DNA of 64,000 bases. Origin: Rhodanobacter sp. B04 (GTDB taxonomy: Bacteria; Pseudomonadota; Gammaproteobacteria; Xanthomonadales; Rhodanobacteraceae). Where the stretch lies: the NCBI RefSeq assembly GCF_002001125.1, contig NZ_MUNV01000026.1, forward strand, positions 124,001 through 188,000, written 5' to 3'. A program made the position numbers and the translations under genes. Positions 28,977 through 37,131 of the stretch are shown here, piece by piece; position 1 is the first letter of the stretch, and every line of letters starts with the position of its first letter. The notes beneath the pieces are model-generated. The model did no database searches, was not told the origin of the DNA, and saw nothing but the letters and a program-made list of their open reading frames with translations.

Positions 28977-29516
28977 TCAACTGTTCAGCGGGGGCGCGGC
29001 AGGGAAGTCCACCGGGACCAACGTGGTGGAGTGCAGGAAGTTGGTGGTCATCTTGTCGCCGATGGCGACGATCGCATCGACGAGATTGGCTTCTGTCCAG
29101 CCGACTGCAAAGAAGGCCTGCACCAGAGCCTGGTCGGCATGTCCACGCTCCAGCGCGATGTTGCGCACAAGCCTGGCCAGTGCATCCAGGCGCGGATCGA
29201 AGGACACGCCGCCGCCGCGGATCTCCAGAATCTGCTCGGGCGTATAGCCGAGCATGCTGCCCACCGCCGTATGCGCCGCCAAGCAATAGGCGCAGTCGTT
29301 GACCTGGCTGACCACGAGGTTGATGACCTCGCGCGCCTTCGGGCTCAGCGAACTCTTGGAGTTATTCAGCATCAGGTAGGTTGCCAGCGCGGTTTCGGAA
29401 TGCGCGAAGGTGGCGAACAGGTTCGGGACGAAGCCGAACTTCTTCTTCATACTGTCGAAGATGGCCTGGTTGGCCGGCGAGACGTGGTCGTAGGTGGGCA
29501 CGGTTATGGTGTTCAT
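28977..29516 (-). CDS. AhpD-like carboxymuconolactone decarboxylase family protein
   Basis: Alkylhydroperoxidase-like protein (179 aa) of the carboxymuconolactone decarboxylase fold. The redox and proton-relay motif C75-A-Y-C78-L-A-A-H82 is intact, and KFGFVPNLFATFAHSETALA is typical of the larger YciW/AhpD-like group. Such proteins reduce peroxides or act on small cyclic substrates. ATG 29516 follows GGAG with six bases between. It is first in the minus-strand pair and divergent from the LysR gene, the usual target arrangement. Confidence 0.88.
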   Translation of the reverse strand: MNTITVPTYDHVSPANQAIFDSMKKKFGFVPNLFATFAHSETALATYLMLNNSKSSLSPKAREVINLVVSQVNDCAYCLAAHTAVGSMLGYTPEQILEIRGGGVSFDPRLDALARLVRNIALERGHADQALVQAFFAVGWTEANLVDAIVAIGDKMTTNFLHSTTLVPVDFPAAPPLNS

Positions 29517-29635
29517 GAGGGGCTCCAGTGGCAGTGATGACTCAGTGGGGTGAACTGTGATTGCAGAACCAGATCGCCGGTAGACCAGGATTTGGCCTAA
29601 CATTCAGTCCAACGTGGCATCAATAAGGGCAGCTT
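29517..29635. promoter_or_regulatory. Divergent control region of the island
   Basis: 119 bp between the divergent AhpD-like and LysR genes. A dyad CTG-N6-CAG (29555-29566) within GAAC...GAAC direct repeats is a candidate regulator site, but it does not fit the T-N11-A rule exactly. No clear -35/-10 pair on either strand. Confidence 0.3.
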
Positions 29636-30550
29636 GTGGATCGCATGTCGGCCATGCACACCTTCGTGCGCGTCGTGGAGACGGGCAGCTTCTCGGCCGT
29701 GGCGCGGGAGCAGTCCAGCACCCAGAGTGCGGTGAGCAAGCAGGTGGCGGCGCTTGAACGGCATCTGGGCGTGAAGCTGCTGACGCGAACGACGCGCATG
29801 CTCTCGCTCACCGACGATGGCGAACGCTATTTCGAAGACGCCCGACGGCTGGTCGCCGAGGTAATGGAGGCCGAGAGCCAGTTGCGCCGGGGCGAGCAGC
29901 AGCTCACCGGATGGCTCCGAGTGGCCGCTTCGGTCGGATTCGGCACGCGCGTGCTGCGACCGCACGTGCTTTCGTTTCTCACCGCCCACCCCGGTGTGAA
30001 AATAGATTTCAGACTCAACGACGGCTTCATCGACTTGGTCGAGCACGGCATCGACGTCGCCGTACGCATCGGCAACCTCGCCGATAGCACGCTGGTCGCG
30101 CGGCGCATCGGCACTACCCGGCTGGCCGTGGTCGCGAGTCGTTCATTCGTCGCCGCCATGACGGCGGAGCGGCCGACACCGCAGATCCCGGCCGACTTGA
30201 AACGCCACCCGTGCATCGTCTACACGGAAATGCGCACCCGAAATGTGTGGGACTTCAGAACGGCCGACGGGTCAACGGCGTCCGTGCGCGTCGAGGGCTC
30301 CTTGCAGACGAATTCAGAGGAGATTTTGCGGGCGGCGGTCATCGACGGTTTGGGCATTGCCTACGTGCCCACCTGGCTCTTTCAGGATCTGATCGCCAGT
30401 GGAGATGTACAGATCCTACTTCCGGGCTGGGAGCCCAGTTCGTTACCGATCAACCTGGTGAGCCCACCCGAACGCCGTCGCGCCGCCAAGGTACGTGCGT
30501 TCTCCGACCATCTATCGGCAGCACTCGCGGACTCCCCTGCGTGCCGTTGA
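29636..30550 (+). CDS. LysR-family transcriptional regulator
   Basis: LysR-type regulator (304 aa): winged helix at residues 1-60 (ETGSFSAVAREQSSTQSAVS, then RTTRMLSLTDDGERYFEDAR) and a periplasmic-binding-like effector domain from about 90. Closest in feel to the CrgA/DsdC-like group that controls neighbouring redox enzymes. GTG 29636 has AAGGGC five bases upstream; an in-frame ATG at 29645 is the alternative. It probably controls the divergent AhpD-like/MBL pair and itself. Confidence 0.92.
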   Translation: MDRMSAMHTFVRVVETGSFSAVAREQSSTQSAVSKQVAALERHLGVKLLTRTTRMLSLTDDGERYFEDARRLVAEVMEAESQLRRGEQQLTGWLRVAASVGFGTRVLRPHVLSFLTAHPGVKIDFRLNDGFIDLVEHGIDVAVRIGNLADSTLVARRIGTTRLAVVASRSFVAAMTAERPTPQIPADLKRHPCIVYTEMRTRNVWDFRTADGSTASVRVEGSLQTNSEEILRAAVIDGLGIAYVPTWLFQDLIASGDVQILLPGWEPSSLPINLVSPPERRRAAKVRAFSDHLSAALADSPACR

Positions 30551-30632
30551 GGCCAAGAGGTGTCAGGGACAATTTGGACCTATCGGCCAGGAGCAGCCTC
30601 TCAAAAATGCACTCGAGCTGACCCGAGTTTTG

Positions 30633-30671
30633 GAGTCACTTTTCTCTTGCGTGGCCAAGAGAAAAGTAACC
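30633..30671 (+). repeat. 39-bp palindromic repeat, right copy
   Basis: Matches 27274-27312 in the same orientation (two differences). It forms a 12-bp perfect stem, ACTTTTCTCTTG with CAAGAGAAAAGT, around CGTGGC, and could terminate transcription from the LysR gene. Confidence 0.85.
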
Positions 30672-30690
30672 TCGCCCTCCGGAGGAGGGT

Positions 30691-30788
30691 GAAAGCTCTT
30701 CGCTCTGATACCTAAGTGCAGGAAAGGCAGAAGCGATGACCAGCTTCGCTGTTGAAAAACTCCTCCGGTCTTCGCCGGAATGACGACT
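30691..30788 (-). repeat. 98-bp island boundary repeat, right copy
   Basis: Reverse complement of 27159-27256 with four differences. Together with the left copy it encloses 3.4 kb holding the three accessory genes. It ends 46 bp before the darP stop codon. Confidence 0.85.
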
Positions 30789-30834
30789 CTGGGAGGACCT
30801 GTATACGCGCGTCGCGCAAGGTGTCGCAGAGCAC

Positions 30835-31389
30835 TCAGCCTTCGGCCGAATCGCCTTTCTGCGCCAGATCCTTCAACAACTGAAAAATCTCCCGATACGC
30901 CCGCGGCGGCTTGTTCGGGATTTCCTTTTCCAGGCGCGCCTGCCGCACCAGCGACCGCAGATGCTGCCGATCGACCTGCGGATGCTCGGCGATCAATTCC
31001 GACAACGCACCTTCGTCCTCGGCGATCAAGCGATCGCGCATCGCTTCGAGGCGATGCATCGCGGCGGTTTCCTGACGCTGCTTCTCGCGATTCTCGCCGA
31101 GTTCGGCACGCACCGACGCGAAGTCTTCCTCGCCATAGCGGCGCATGACCTTGGCAAGGAACGCCATCTGGCGCTTGCGCGCGATATGCGCGGTGATGCG
31201 CCGGGTGACGTCGATTTCGCGGCGCACGTCTTCCGGCAGGTCGAGCTTGGCCAGCCGGCTCGGCTGCAGATCGACCAGTTGCTGCGCAAGCACCAGCACG
31301 GCGAGTGCCTCGCGGCGCTGCTGGGTACGGCTGGGGCCGTACTCCTGGTCGTCGAGTTCGGTCTGGTTGCGGCTGCGGCTTGGGCTCAC
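30835..31389 (-). CDS. darP: Ribosome-associated protein DarP (YjgA)
   Basis: Helical 184-aa protein of the DarP/UPF0307 family; E. coli DarP (183 aa) assists late 50S subunit maturation. NKPPRAYREIFQLLKDL at the C-terminus and the highly charged helices (RREIDVTRRITAHIARKRQM) match. GTG 31389 gives the family length with GGAA upstream; the frame remains open further upstream but would enter the next gene. Its neighbourhood with pmbA is conserved in E. coli. Confidence 0.9.
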   Translation of the reverse strand: MSPSRSRNQTELDDQEYGPSRTQQRREALAVLVLAQQLVDLQPSRLAKLDLPEDVRREIDVTRRITAHIARKRQMAFLAKVMRRYGEEDFASVRAELGENREKQRQETAAMHRLEAMRDRLIAEDEGALSELIAEHPQVDRQHLRSLVRQARLEKEIPNKPPRAYREIFQLLKDLAQKGDSAEG

Positions 31390-31418
31390 GATTTCAATTC
31401 CGGAAGGTGGTGCGTGGG

Positions 31419-31661
31419 TCAGGCGTGGGTGTCGGCGTCGGCTGCAGGCTCGGCCTGCTCCAGCGCGAAACGGGCGATCGGCTCGCCATCCAGCTCGATG
31501 GTTTCGCTGAACATCGCGGCAGGGCGTACCCACAGGCCATGATCGCCATACAGCGCCTGGTAGACCACCAGTGGCTCCATCGTCTCGCTGTGATGGGCGG
31601 TGCCCAGCACGCGGTAGCGCTGGCCCTTGTAGTGGCGATAGATGCCGGCGGTCAGTTGCAT
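31419..31661 (-). CDS. DUF1653 family protein
   Basis: Small protein (80 aa) with the DUF1653 signature: GIYRHYKGQRYRVLGTAHHS, then ETMEPLVVYQALYG and WVRPAAMFSETIELDG. Function unknown. ATG 31661 has GGAG six bases upstream; an ATG at 31685 is less well supported. It lies between darP and pmbA, 29 bp upstream of darP on the same strand. Confidence 0.88.
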   Translation of the reverse strand: MQLTAGIYRHYKGQRYRVLGTAHHSETMEPLVVYQALYGDHGLWVRPAAMFSETIELDGEPIARFALEQAEPAADADTHA

Positions 31662-31766
31662 GGCGTTCTCCGCAGCTCTTTGCATTTCGTTGCCGCGGCC
31701 CCCATTTGGAGGTGCAGCGGTCGCGAACCGCTTATTCTACCCGTCTAACCCCCAGGAAAGCCCAAC

Positions 31767-33149
31767 GTGAGCGAAGTTGTCATCAGCCCGGATCGCAGCC
31801 ACACGGATCGAAGTGAGGCCGAACTCGACCGGCTGGCCGAACTCGCCGAGGACGTGATCCGTCGCGCCCGCGCCGCCGGCGCAAGCCAGGCGGAGGTGGC
31901 AGCCAGCATCGACACCGGCCTCAGCGTGAATGTGCGCCTGGGCGAGGTGGAGACGGTCGAGCATACCCGCGACCGCGGCTTCGGGCTCACCGTGTACTTC
32001 GGACAGCGCAAGGGTTCGGCCAGCACCGCCGACCTGCATCCGGATTCGATTCAGGCCACGCTGGACCAGGCTTGCGCGATCGCGCGCTATACCGAGGCCG
32101 ATCCGGCGGCGGGACTGGCCGATGCTGCACGCATGGCAAGGTCCTTTCCCGATCTCGACCTGTGGCATCCGTGGGATATCGATACCGCGCGGGCGATCGA
32201 GCTGGGCATCGAGATCGAGGATGCGGGACGCGCGCACGCCGGCATCAGCAACTCCGACGGCGCCAGCGTACAGGCCGGGCAGGGCGTGTCGGTCTATGCG
32301 AATTCGCACGGCTTCGTCGGGCGCGAGCGCGGCACGCGGCATTCGCTGTCGCTGGCCTTGATCGCCGGCGACGAGGACGGCATGCAGCGCGACTACTGGT
32401 ACGACAGCGTGCGCGCGGCCGGCGATTTCATCAGCGCGCAGGCGCTGGGCGACAAGGCGGCCGAACGCACGCTGGCGCGCATGGGCGCGCGCAGCCTGTC
32501 GACGCGGCAGTGCCCGGTGCTGTTTGTGCCGGAGCTGGCCCGCGGACTGATCGGCCACCTGCTGGGCGCGGTCAGCGGCGGGGCGCTGTATCGGCGGGCC
32601 AGCTTCCTGCTCGACCACGTCGGCAAGCCGGTGATGCCGGCATGGCTCAACATCCACGAGCGGCCGCATCTGCAGCGCGGCCAGGGCTCCGGCAACTTCG
32701 ATGCCGAAGGCGTGGCCACCCGCGACAGCACCCTGGTCGAGGGCGGCGTGCTGGCGCGCTACGTGCTGGGCAGCTATTCGGCGCGCAAGCTGGGGCTGGA
32801 GTCGACCGGCAATGCCGGCGGCATTCACAACCTGATCGTCGAAGCGGGCAGTGCCGACCATGCGCAGGACGACTTCGCCGGCATGCTGCGCCGGATGGGC
32901 ACCGGTTTGCTGGTGACCGAGGTGATGGGCCAGGGCGTGTCCACCATCACCGGCGATTATTCGCGCGGCGCGGCGGGTTTCTGGGTCGAGAATGGCGTGA
33001 TTGCCTATCCGGTCGAGGAGATCACGATTGCCGCCAACCTGCGCGAGATGTTCGCCGGCATCGTGGCGGTGGGCACGGACGTCGATCCGCGTTCGCACCT
33101 GCTGACCGGCTCGATCCTGCTGGAGCGGATGACGGTGGCCGGCGAATAG
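31767..33149 (+). CDS. pmbA: Metalloprotease subunit PmbA (TldE)
   Basis: Non-catalytic partner of TldD (460 aa). GLTVYFGQRKGSASTADL, NSHGFVGRERGTRHSLSLAL and VTEVMGQGVSTITGDYSRGA are characteristic, and no HExxxH is present, as expected. The start is GTG 31767 with AGGAAAG seven bases upstream. Divergent from DUF1653-darP. Confidence 0.96.
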   Translation: MSEVVISPDRSHTDRSEAELDRLAELAEDVIRRARAAGASQAEVAASIDTGLSVNVRLGEVETVEHTRDRGFGLTVYFGQRKGSASTADLHPDSIQATLDQACAIARYTEADPAAGLADAARMARSFPDLDLWHPWDIDTARAIELGIEIEDAGRAHAGISNSDGASVQAGQGVSVYANSHGFVGRERGTRHSLSLALIAGDEDGMQRDYWYDSVRAAGDFISAQALGDKAAERTLARMGARSLSTRQCPVLFVPELARGLIGHLLGAVSGGALYRRASFLLDHVGKPVMPAWLNIHERPHLQRGQGSGNFDAEGVATRDSTLVEGGVLARYVLGSYSARKLGLESTGNAGGIHNLIVEAGSADHAQDDFAGMLRRMGTGLLVTEVMGQGVSTITGDYSRGAAGFWVENGVIAYPVEEITIAANLREMFAGIVAVGTDVDPRSHLLTGSILLERMTVAGE

Positions 33150-33279
33150 CCTGCCGCAAGCTTCCGCCCCCTGCCGCAAGTTCACTCGGAAAAACGCGCA
33201 AGGCTTGCTAGCATCCACACCACCGGCGCTGGGCCGGCCGGCTGTCAATAGAGAAGCTGTCGACGTTGAGGAGATACGC

Positions 33280-33717
33280 ATGAGCGTTCCGCCCGAGTCC
33301 GTCATTCCGCCTGCGCCGGGCGATCCTTCGCTGGCTGGCGTGCCCTCGACCGAAGAACGTCAGTGGGCGATGTTCGCGCACCTTTCCTCGCTGCTCGGGG
33401 CCATTCTCACCGGCGCCTTCGGCGGCGGCTGGGGCTGCTTCATCGGCCCGCTGATCATCTGGCTGGTAAAGAAGGACACCATGCCGTTCGTCGACGATCA
33501 GGGCAAGGAGGCGCTGAACTTCAACATCACGGTGGCGATCGCGTTCCTGATCCTGCTGCTGTTGTCGGTCATGACGTTAGGCATCGGCCTGATCATCGCG
33601 ATTCCGCTGTGGGTGATCATCGGCCTTGCGTGGCTGGTGCTGACCATCATCGCGGCGATCAAGGCCAACGAAGGCGTGCGTTACCGCTATCCGTTCACGC
33701 TACGCCTGATCAAGTAA
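33280..33717 (+). CDS. DUF4870 membrane protein
   Basis: Small membrane protein (145 aa) of the DUF4870 family: a Pro-rich N-terminus, RQWAMFAHLSSLLGAIL at about 28-44, the marker FVDDQGKEALNFNITVAI and the end GVRYRYPFTLRLIK. Three or four membrane spans. ATG 33280 has GAGGAG upstream. Function not established. Confidence 0.88.
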   Translation: MSVPPESVIPPAPGDPSLAGVPSTEERQWAMFAHLSSLLGAILTGAFGGGWGCFIGPLIIWLVKKDTMPFVDDQGKEALNFNITVAIAFLILLLLSVMTLGIGLIIAIPLWVIIGLAWLVLTIIAAIKANEGVRYRYPFTLRLIK

Positions 33718-33735
33718 CCGCGACCTGGTGGCGAC

Positions 33736-33763
33736 GCGAAAGCCGCCATCCGGCGGCTTTCGC
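33736..33763. terminator. Bidirectional hairpin terminator
   Basis: GCGAAAGCCGCC (33736-33747) and GGCGGCTTTCGC (33752-33763) form a perfect 12-bp stem with an ATCC loop between two convergent genes. The T tracts are short, so termination strength is uncertain. Confidence 0.65.
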
Positions 33764-33781
33764 ACTTGTGCGTCTGGGCGG

Positions 33782-34705
33782 TCAGTAGGCGCGATGCGCG
33801 GCGTAATGCGCCAGTTCCTGCAGCAACACGCCTTGTTCGCCCAAGGGCTCGATGGCGCCTAGTGCGGCAGCGGTCAGCTCGGCCAGTCGGGCACGCGAGG
33901 CGTCGAGGCCGATGATCGAGGGGAAGGTGGGCTTGTCGGCGGCGGCGTCCTTGCCGGCGGTCTTGCCGATCACCGCCGATTCGCCTTCCACGTCGAGGAT
34001 GTCGTCGCGTACCTGGAACGCCAGGCCAAGCGCATCGGCGTAGCGATCCAGCGCCTGCAGCGTGCCGGTGTCGGCATGGGCGACCAGCGCGCCGAGTTGT
34101 ACCGAGGCGCGGATCAGCGCACCGGTCTTGCAGGCATGCATGTGCTCCAGCTCGGCCAGCGTCAGCTTGCGGCCGACTGCGGCCAGGTCCAGTGCCTGGC
34201 CTCCGGCCATGCCTTCGGCGCCGCAGGCGCGGCCAAGCGCGTGCAGCATGCCGATGGCGGTGGCTGCATCGATGCGGCCCGTCGTGTCGTTGGCCAGGAT
34301 CTCGAAGGCCAGCGCCTGCAGCGCATCCCCGGCGAGGATCGCCATCGCTTCGCCGTATACGATATGGCAGGTCGGCCGGCCGCGACGCATGGCGTCGTCG
34401 TCCATCGCCGGCAGGTCGTCGTGCACCAGCGAGTAGGCGTGGATCAGCTCCACTGCGCATGCGGCGGCATCCAGCGACACGCCATTTTCGCCCAGTGCAT
34501 GCGCCGCGGCGTACACCAGCAGCGGGCGCAGCCGCTTGCCGCCGCCGAGTACGGCATAGCGCATGGCGTGGTGCAGCTCGGCGGGGGATTGTGCGGCCGG
34601 CGGCAGGCGGCGATCCAGCGCCTGTTCGGCGCGGACGATCAGCGCCTGCAGGGCGGGGCCAAGCTCAGAGTTCGGGTTCAAACGGTTCGGCGTTTTCGGG
34701 AGCAT
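33782..34705 (-). CDS. ispA: Farnesyl diphosphate synthase, IspA type
   Basis: Short-chain trans-prenyltransferase (307 aa) making C15 diphosphate for ubiquinone, heme O and undecaprenyl carriers. First Asp-rich motif DDLPAMDDD (96-104), second [12 protein letters not shown], and the [20 protein letters not shown] loop are typical. The ATG at 34705 overlaps xseB by 41 bp; TTG alternatives exist at 34714 and at codon 9. dxs, which often follows, is absent here. Confidence 0.92.
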   Translation of the reverse strand: MLPKTPNRLNPNSELGPALQALIVRAEQALDRRLPPAAQSPAELHHAMRYAVLGGGKRLRPLLVYAAAHALGENGVSLDAAACAVELIHAYSLVHDDLPAMDDDAMRRGRPTCHIVYGEAMAILAGDALQALAFEILANDTTGRIDAATAIGMLHALGRACGAEGMAGGQALDLAAVGRKLTLAELEHMHACKTGALIRASVQLGALVAHADTGTLQALDRYADALGLAFQVRDDILDVEGESAVIGKTAGKDAAADKPTFPSIIGLDASRARLAELTAAALGAIEPLGEQGVLLQELAHYAAHRAY

Positions 34706-34922
34706 CGGGGTCAAGCAGCAGGCGGACGCGCAACTCGGCCTGTTGCAGCGATTGCTGGCAATGACGATACAGGCCGATGCCGCGCTCGAACGAGGTGAGT
34801 GATTCGTCCAGGCTCATCTCGCCGCCTTCCATCCGCGCGACCAGTTGCTCCAGCTCGTCGAGGGAGTGTTCGAAGTCGGCGGCAGGCGGGGTCTTGCTGG
34901 AAGCGGGAGCGGTCTTGGCCAT
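34665..34922 (-). CDS. xseB: Exodeoxyribonuclease VII small subunit
   Basis: Small subunit (85 aa) of exonuclease [23 protein letters not shown] and [19 protein letters not shown] are the family signature. Its 3' end overlaps ispA, the usual xseB-ispA coupling. The large subunit xseA is not in the window. Confidence 0.93.
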   Translation of the reverse strand: MAKTAPASSKTPPAADFEHSLDELEQLVARMEGGEMSLDESLTSFERGIGLYRHCQQSLQQAELRVRLLLDPDAPENAEPFEPEL

Positions 34923-34999
34923 GGCCCGCAACGCTAACGCAGCAGCCGCACGGAATCAATCGGCGCAAGGTCGCAGCAGGGTTGCCGGGGTGACCTGGA

Positions 35000-36301
35000 T
35001 CAACGCGCCGGCAGCCAGTGCGGGGCGCCGCCGGTCTGCTGGAAGATCGCGGCGCCATGGCTGGTGATCCAGCGATCGGCCACCGCAACCAGCTCGTCGC
35101 CGGCATACAGCAGCGGACAGGTGTTGCGCTGCCAGGGCGGCAACTGCCTTTGCTGGAACAGGTGGCGCAGCTCGCGGGTGTGCACGTCGCCGGCCGGCTT
35201 GATGCGCTCGCCGCCCTGGCGCAGCCGCACGGTCAGCGGCCCGGCCAGACGAGCGCCGGCTTCGGTCAGCGACAGCCGGCCGCCGTCTGGCAGGAGCAGC
35301 AGCTCGCCGTGCCAGGAGGCCTGCCAGTCGAAGGGAACAGTTCGTGCTGGCGGGAGGGCCCACAGCCGGCCTTTCCAGATATGCAGTTCGGCGCCCGCCC
35401 AGCGGATGCATGGCAACTGGCCGGCACGTGCGCTGCACTGGCGCTCGATCTGCCGACGCTGTGCGGTGGTCGGTGCGGGCAGGTTGCGTGCATGCAGCCA
35501 GTGGTCGAGCAGTGGTTCGCGCAATGCGGAATCCAGCGCCAGCCAGCCGGCGGCATCCAGGCTGCCGGTGGCAGGATCGTGCAGCGCACCGAACGCCGTC
35601 AGCCATTGTGCCCGCAAGGCGTCGGCGGCGGCATGGCAGAGTGCCGCGCTATGCAGGATCGAATCTGCCGCTTGCGGCCAGTGCCGCAGCAGCTGCGGCA
35701 GGACCTCGTGGCGCAGGTGGTTGCGTGCGAGCCGGGTGTCGGCATTGGAGGGATCATCGATGCTCTCCAGCGCGTGTACTTCAACGTAATCGCGCAGTTG
35801 TTGTCGCGACAGGTCCAGCAAGGGCCGCCACAGCTGGCCAGGGCCGAACGGGCGCAAGGCACGCATGCCACCCAGCCCGTCGGGGCCGGCGCCGCGCAGC
35901 AGCTTGAGCAGGACCGTCTCGACCTGGTCGTCGCGGTGATGGCCGAGCAGCAGCCATTCGCGATCGTGCAGATGCGCGGCGAGTGCGCCGTAACGCGCGC
36001 GCCGCGCAGCCGCTTCCAGGCCGTCGCCGTTGCCGGTGTCGACCTGCACCCGAAGAACCTCGCACGGCAGCCCGAGCGAGGCGCAGAAACGTCGGCAACG
36101 TCCGGCCCATGCGGCACTGTCGGCGTGCAGGCCGTGATCGACATGCAAGGCGCGCAGGCCACGCGCACGTGCGGCGGGGAGCTGCGCCAGCGCGTGCAGC
36201 AGCGCGGTGGAATCGGGGCCGCCGCTGAAGGCCACGCACAGCGTTGCCGCTGGCAAGCGCGCCAAGGCAGCCAACAGGTGCTGGTGCAGCGGGTCGCTCA
36301 C
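35000..36301 (-). CDS. tilS: tRNA(Ile)-lysidine synthase
   Basis: Modifies C34 of the CAU anticodon of a minor tRNA-Ile to lysidine, so it reads AUA (433 aa). PP-loop SGGPDS at 26-31, then HVDHGLHADS and LGHHRDDQVETVL, followed by a substrate-binding domain and a C-terminal domain (KPAGDVHTRELRHLFQQRQL). The start codon is GTG at 36301, 10 bp after the upstream gene, with a weak ribosome binding site. Confidence 0.95.
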   Translation of the reverse strand: MSDPLHQHLLAALARLPAATLCVAFSGGPDSTALLHALAQLPAARARGLRALHVDHGLHADSAAWAGRCRRFCASLGLPCEVLRVQVDTGNGDGLEAAARRARYGALAAHLHDREWLLLGHHRDDQVETVLLKLLRGAGPDGLGGMRALRPFGPGQLWRPLLDLSRQQLRDYVEVHALESIDDPSNADTRLARNHLRHEVLPQLLRHWPQAADSILHSAALCHAAADALRAQWLTAFGALHDPATGSLDAAGWLALDSALREPLLDHWLHARNLPAPTTAQRRQIERQCSARAGQLPCIRWAGAELHIWKGRLWALPPARTVPFDWQASWHGELLLLPDGGRLSLTEAGARLAGPLTVRLRQGGERIKPAGDVHTRELRHLFQQRQLPPWQRNTCPLLYAGDELVAVADRWITSHGAAIFQQTGGAPHWLPAR

Positions 36302-36311
36302 TTCGAATTGC

Positions 36312-37052
36312 TCATTTCTTTGCGACGCGTGGGCGCACGTAGATGTGTTTGCCGTTGCCGATCTGGCGTTCCTCGGTATCGAACAGGCCGACGCCCTTGA
36401 TCAGTCCGCTCAGCTTGGCGAAGCCGTAGTTGCGCGAGTCGAAATCGGGCGACTGCTTGTTGATGATGCTGCCGATTGCACCGAGGCCGGCCCAGCCGGT
36501 GTCATCCGACGCCGCCTCGATGGCATGGCGCAGCATGTTCATCAGATGACTGTCACCGCGCAGCTCCTTGGCCGAACGTTGCTTCGGCGCGGCTTCGGCC
36601 TCGGTGGCGGTCGAGGCAGCAAGCACCTCGGTGTAGATGAACTTGTCGCAGGCGGTGCGGAACGGCTCGGGGGTCTTCTTCTCGCCGAAGCCATAGACGA
36701 TGCGCCCGGACTCGCGGATGCGCGAGGCCAGCCGGGTGAAGTCGCTGTCGCTGGAGACGATGCAGAAGCCGTCGAAGCGTTCGGCGTAGAGCAGGTCCAT
36801 CGCGTCGATGATCATTGCCGAGTCGGTGGCGTTCTTGCCCACGGTGTAGCGGAACTGCTGGATCGGCTGGATCGAGTGGCGCAGCAGCACTTCCTTCCAG
36901 CCGTTGAGGTCGGGCTTGGTCCAGTCGCCGTAGATGCGCTTGACGTGGGCGGTGCCGTATTTGGCGATCTCCGCGAGCAGACCCTCGACGATCGCCGGGC
37001 GCGCGTTGTCGGCGTCGATCAGGACGGCGAGCTTGGTGGTGTCGTGAGCCAT
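36312..37052 (-). CDS. NYN-domain nuclease with LOTUS-like C-terminus
   Basis: LabA/YaiI-like PIN-fold protein (246 aa). The NYN domain (about 5-150) shows the acidic residues of the active site in LIDADNARP, TDSAMIIDAMDLLY and SSDSDFTRLASRI. After a linker, residues about 165-240 (MNMLRHAIEAASDDTGWAGL, FDSRNYGFAKLSGLIK) look like an OST-HTH/LOTUS RNA-binding domain. RNase activity is likely but the target is unknown. It sits between accA and tilS. Confidence 0.87.
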   Translation of the reverse strand: MAHDTTKLAVLIDADNARPAIVEGLLAEIAKYGTAHVKRIYGDWTKPDLNGWKEVLLRHSIQPIQQFRYTVGKNATDSAMIIDAMDLLYAERFDGFCIVSSDSDFTRLASRIRESGRIVYGFGEKKTPEPFRTACDKFIYTEVLAASTATEAEAAPKQRSAKELRGDSHLMNMLRHAIEAASDDTGWAGLGAIGSIINKQSPDFDSRNYGFAKLSGLIKGVGLFDTEERQIGNGKHIYVRPRVAKK

Positions 37053-37097
37053 GACAGATCCCGGCAGCATGTGGGTGATGCCGATGGTAACGCCAAG

Positions 37098-37117
37098 CAC
37101 GCGGCTGTCGCCGCGTG
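37098..37117. other. Hairpin after accA
   Basis: CACGCGGC (37098-37105) and GCCGCGTG (37110-37117) form a perfect 8-bp stem with a 4-nt loop in the 79-bp gap after the accA stop. No T tract follows on the minus strand, so it may stabilise or partially terminate the accA message. Confidence 0.45.
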
Positions 37118-37131
37118 GGTCGTGTCGCCGG

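Noticed and set aside
29598-29603. TAACAT as a -10 box for the LysR gene
   Set aside because: No -35 match at 16-18 bp and no TGn extension.
27159-30788. Island ends as insertion-sequence termini
   Set aside because: No transposase gene lies within or beside the repeats, and no target duplication is visible, so an IS call is not supported.
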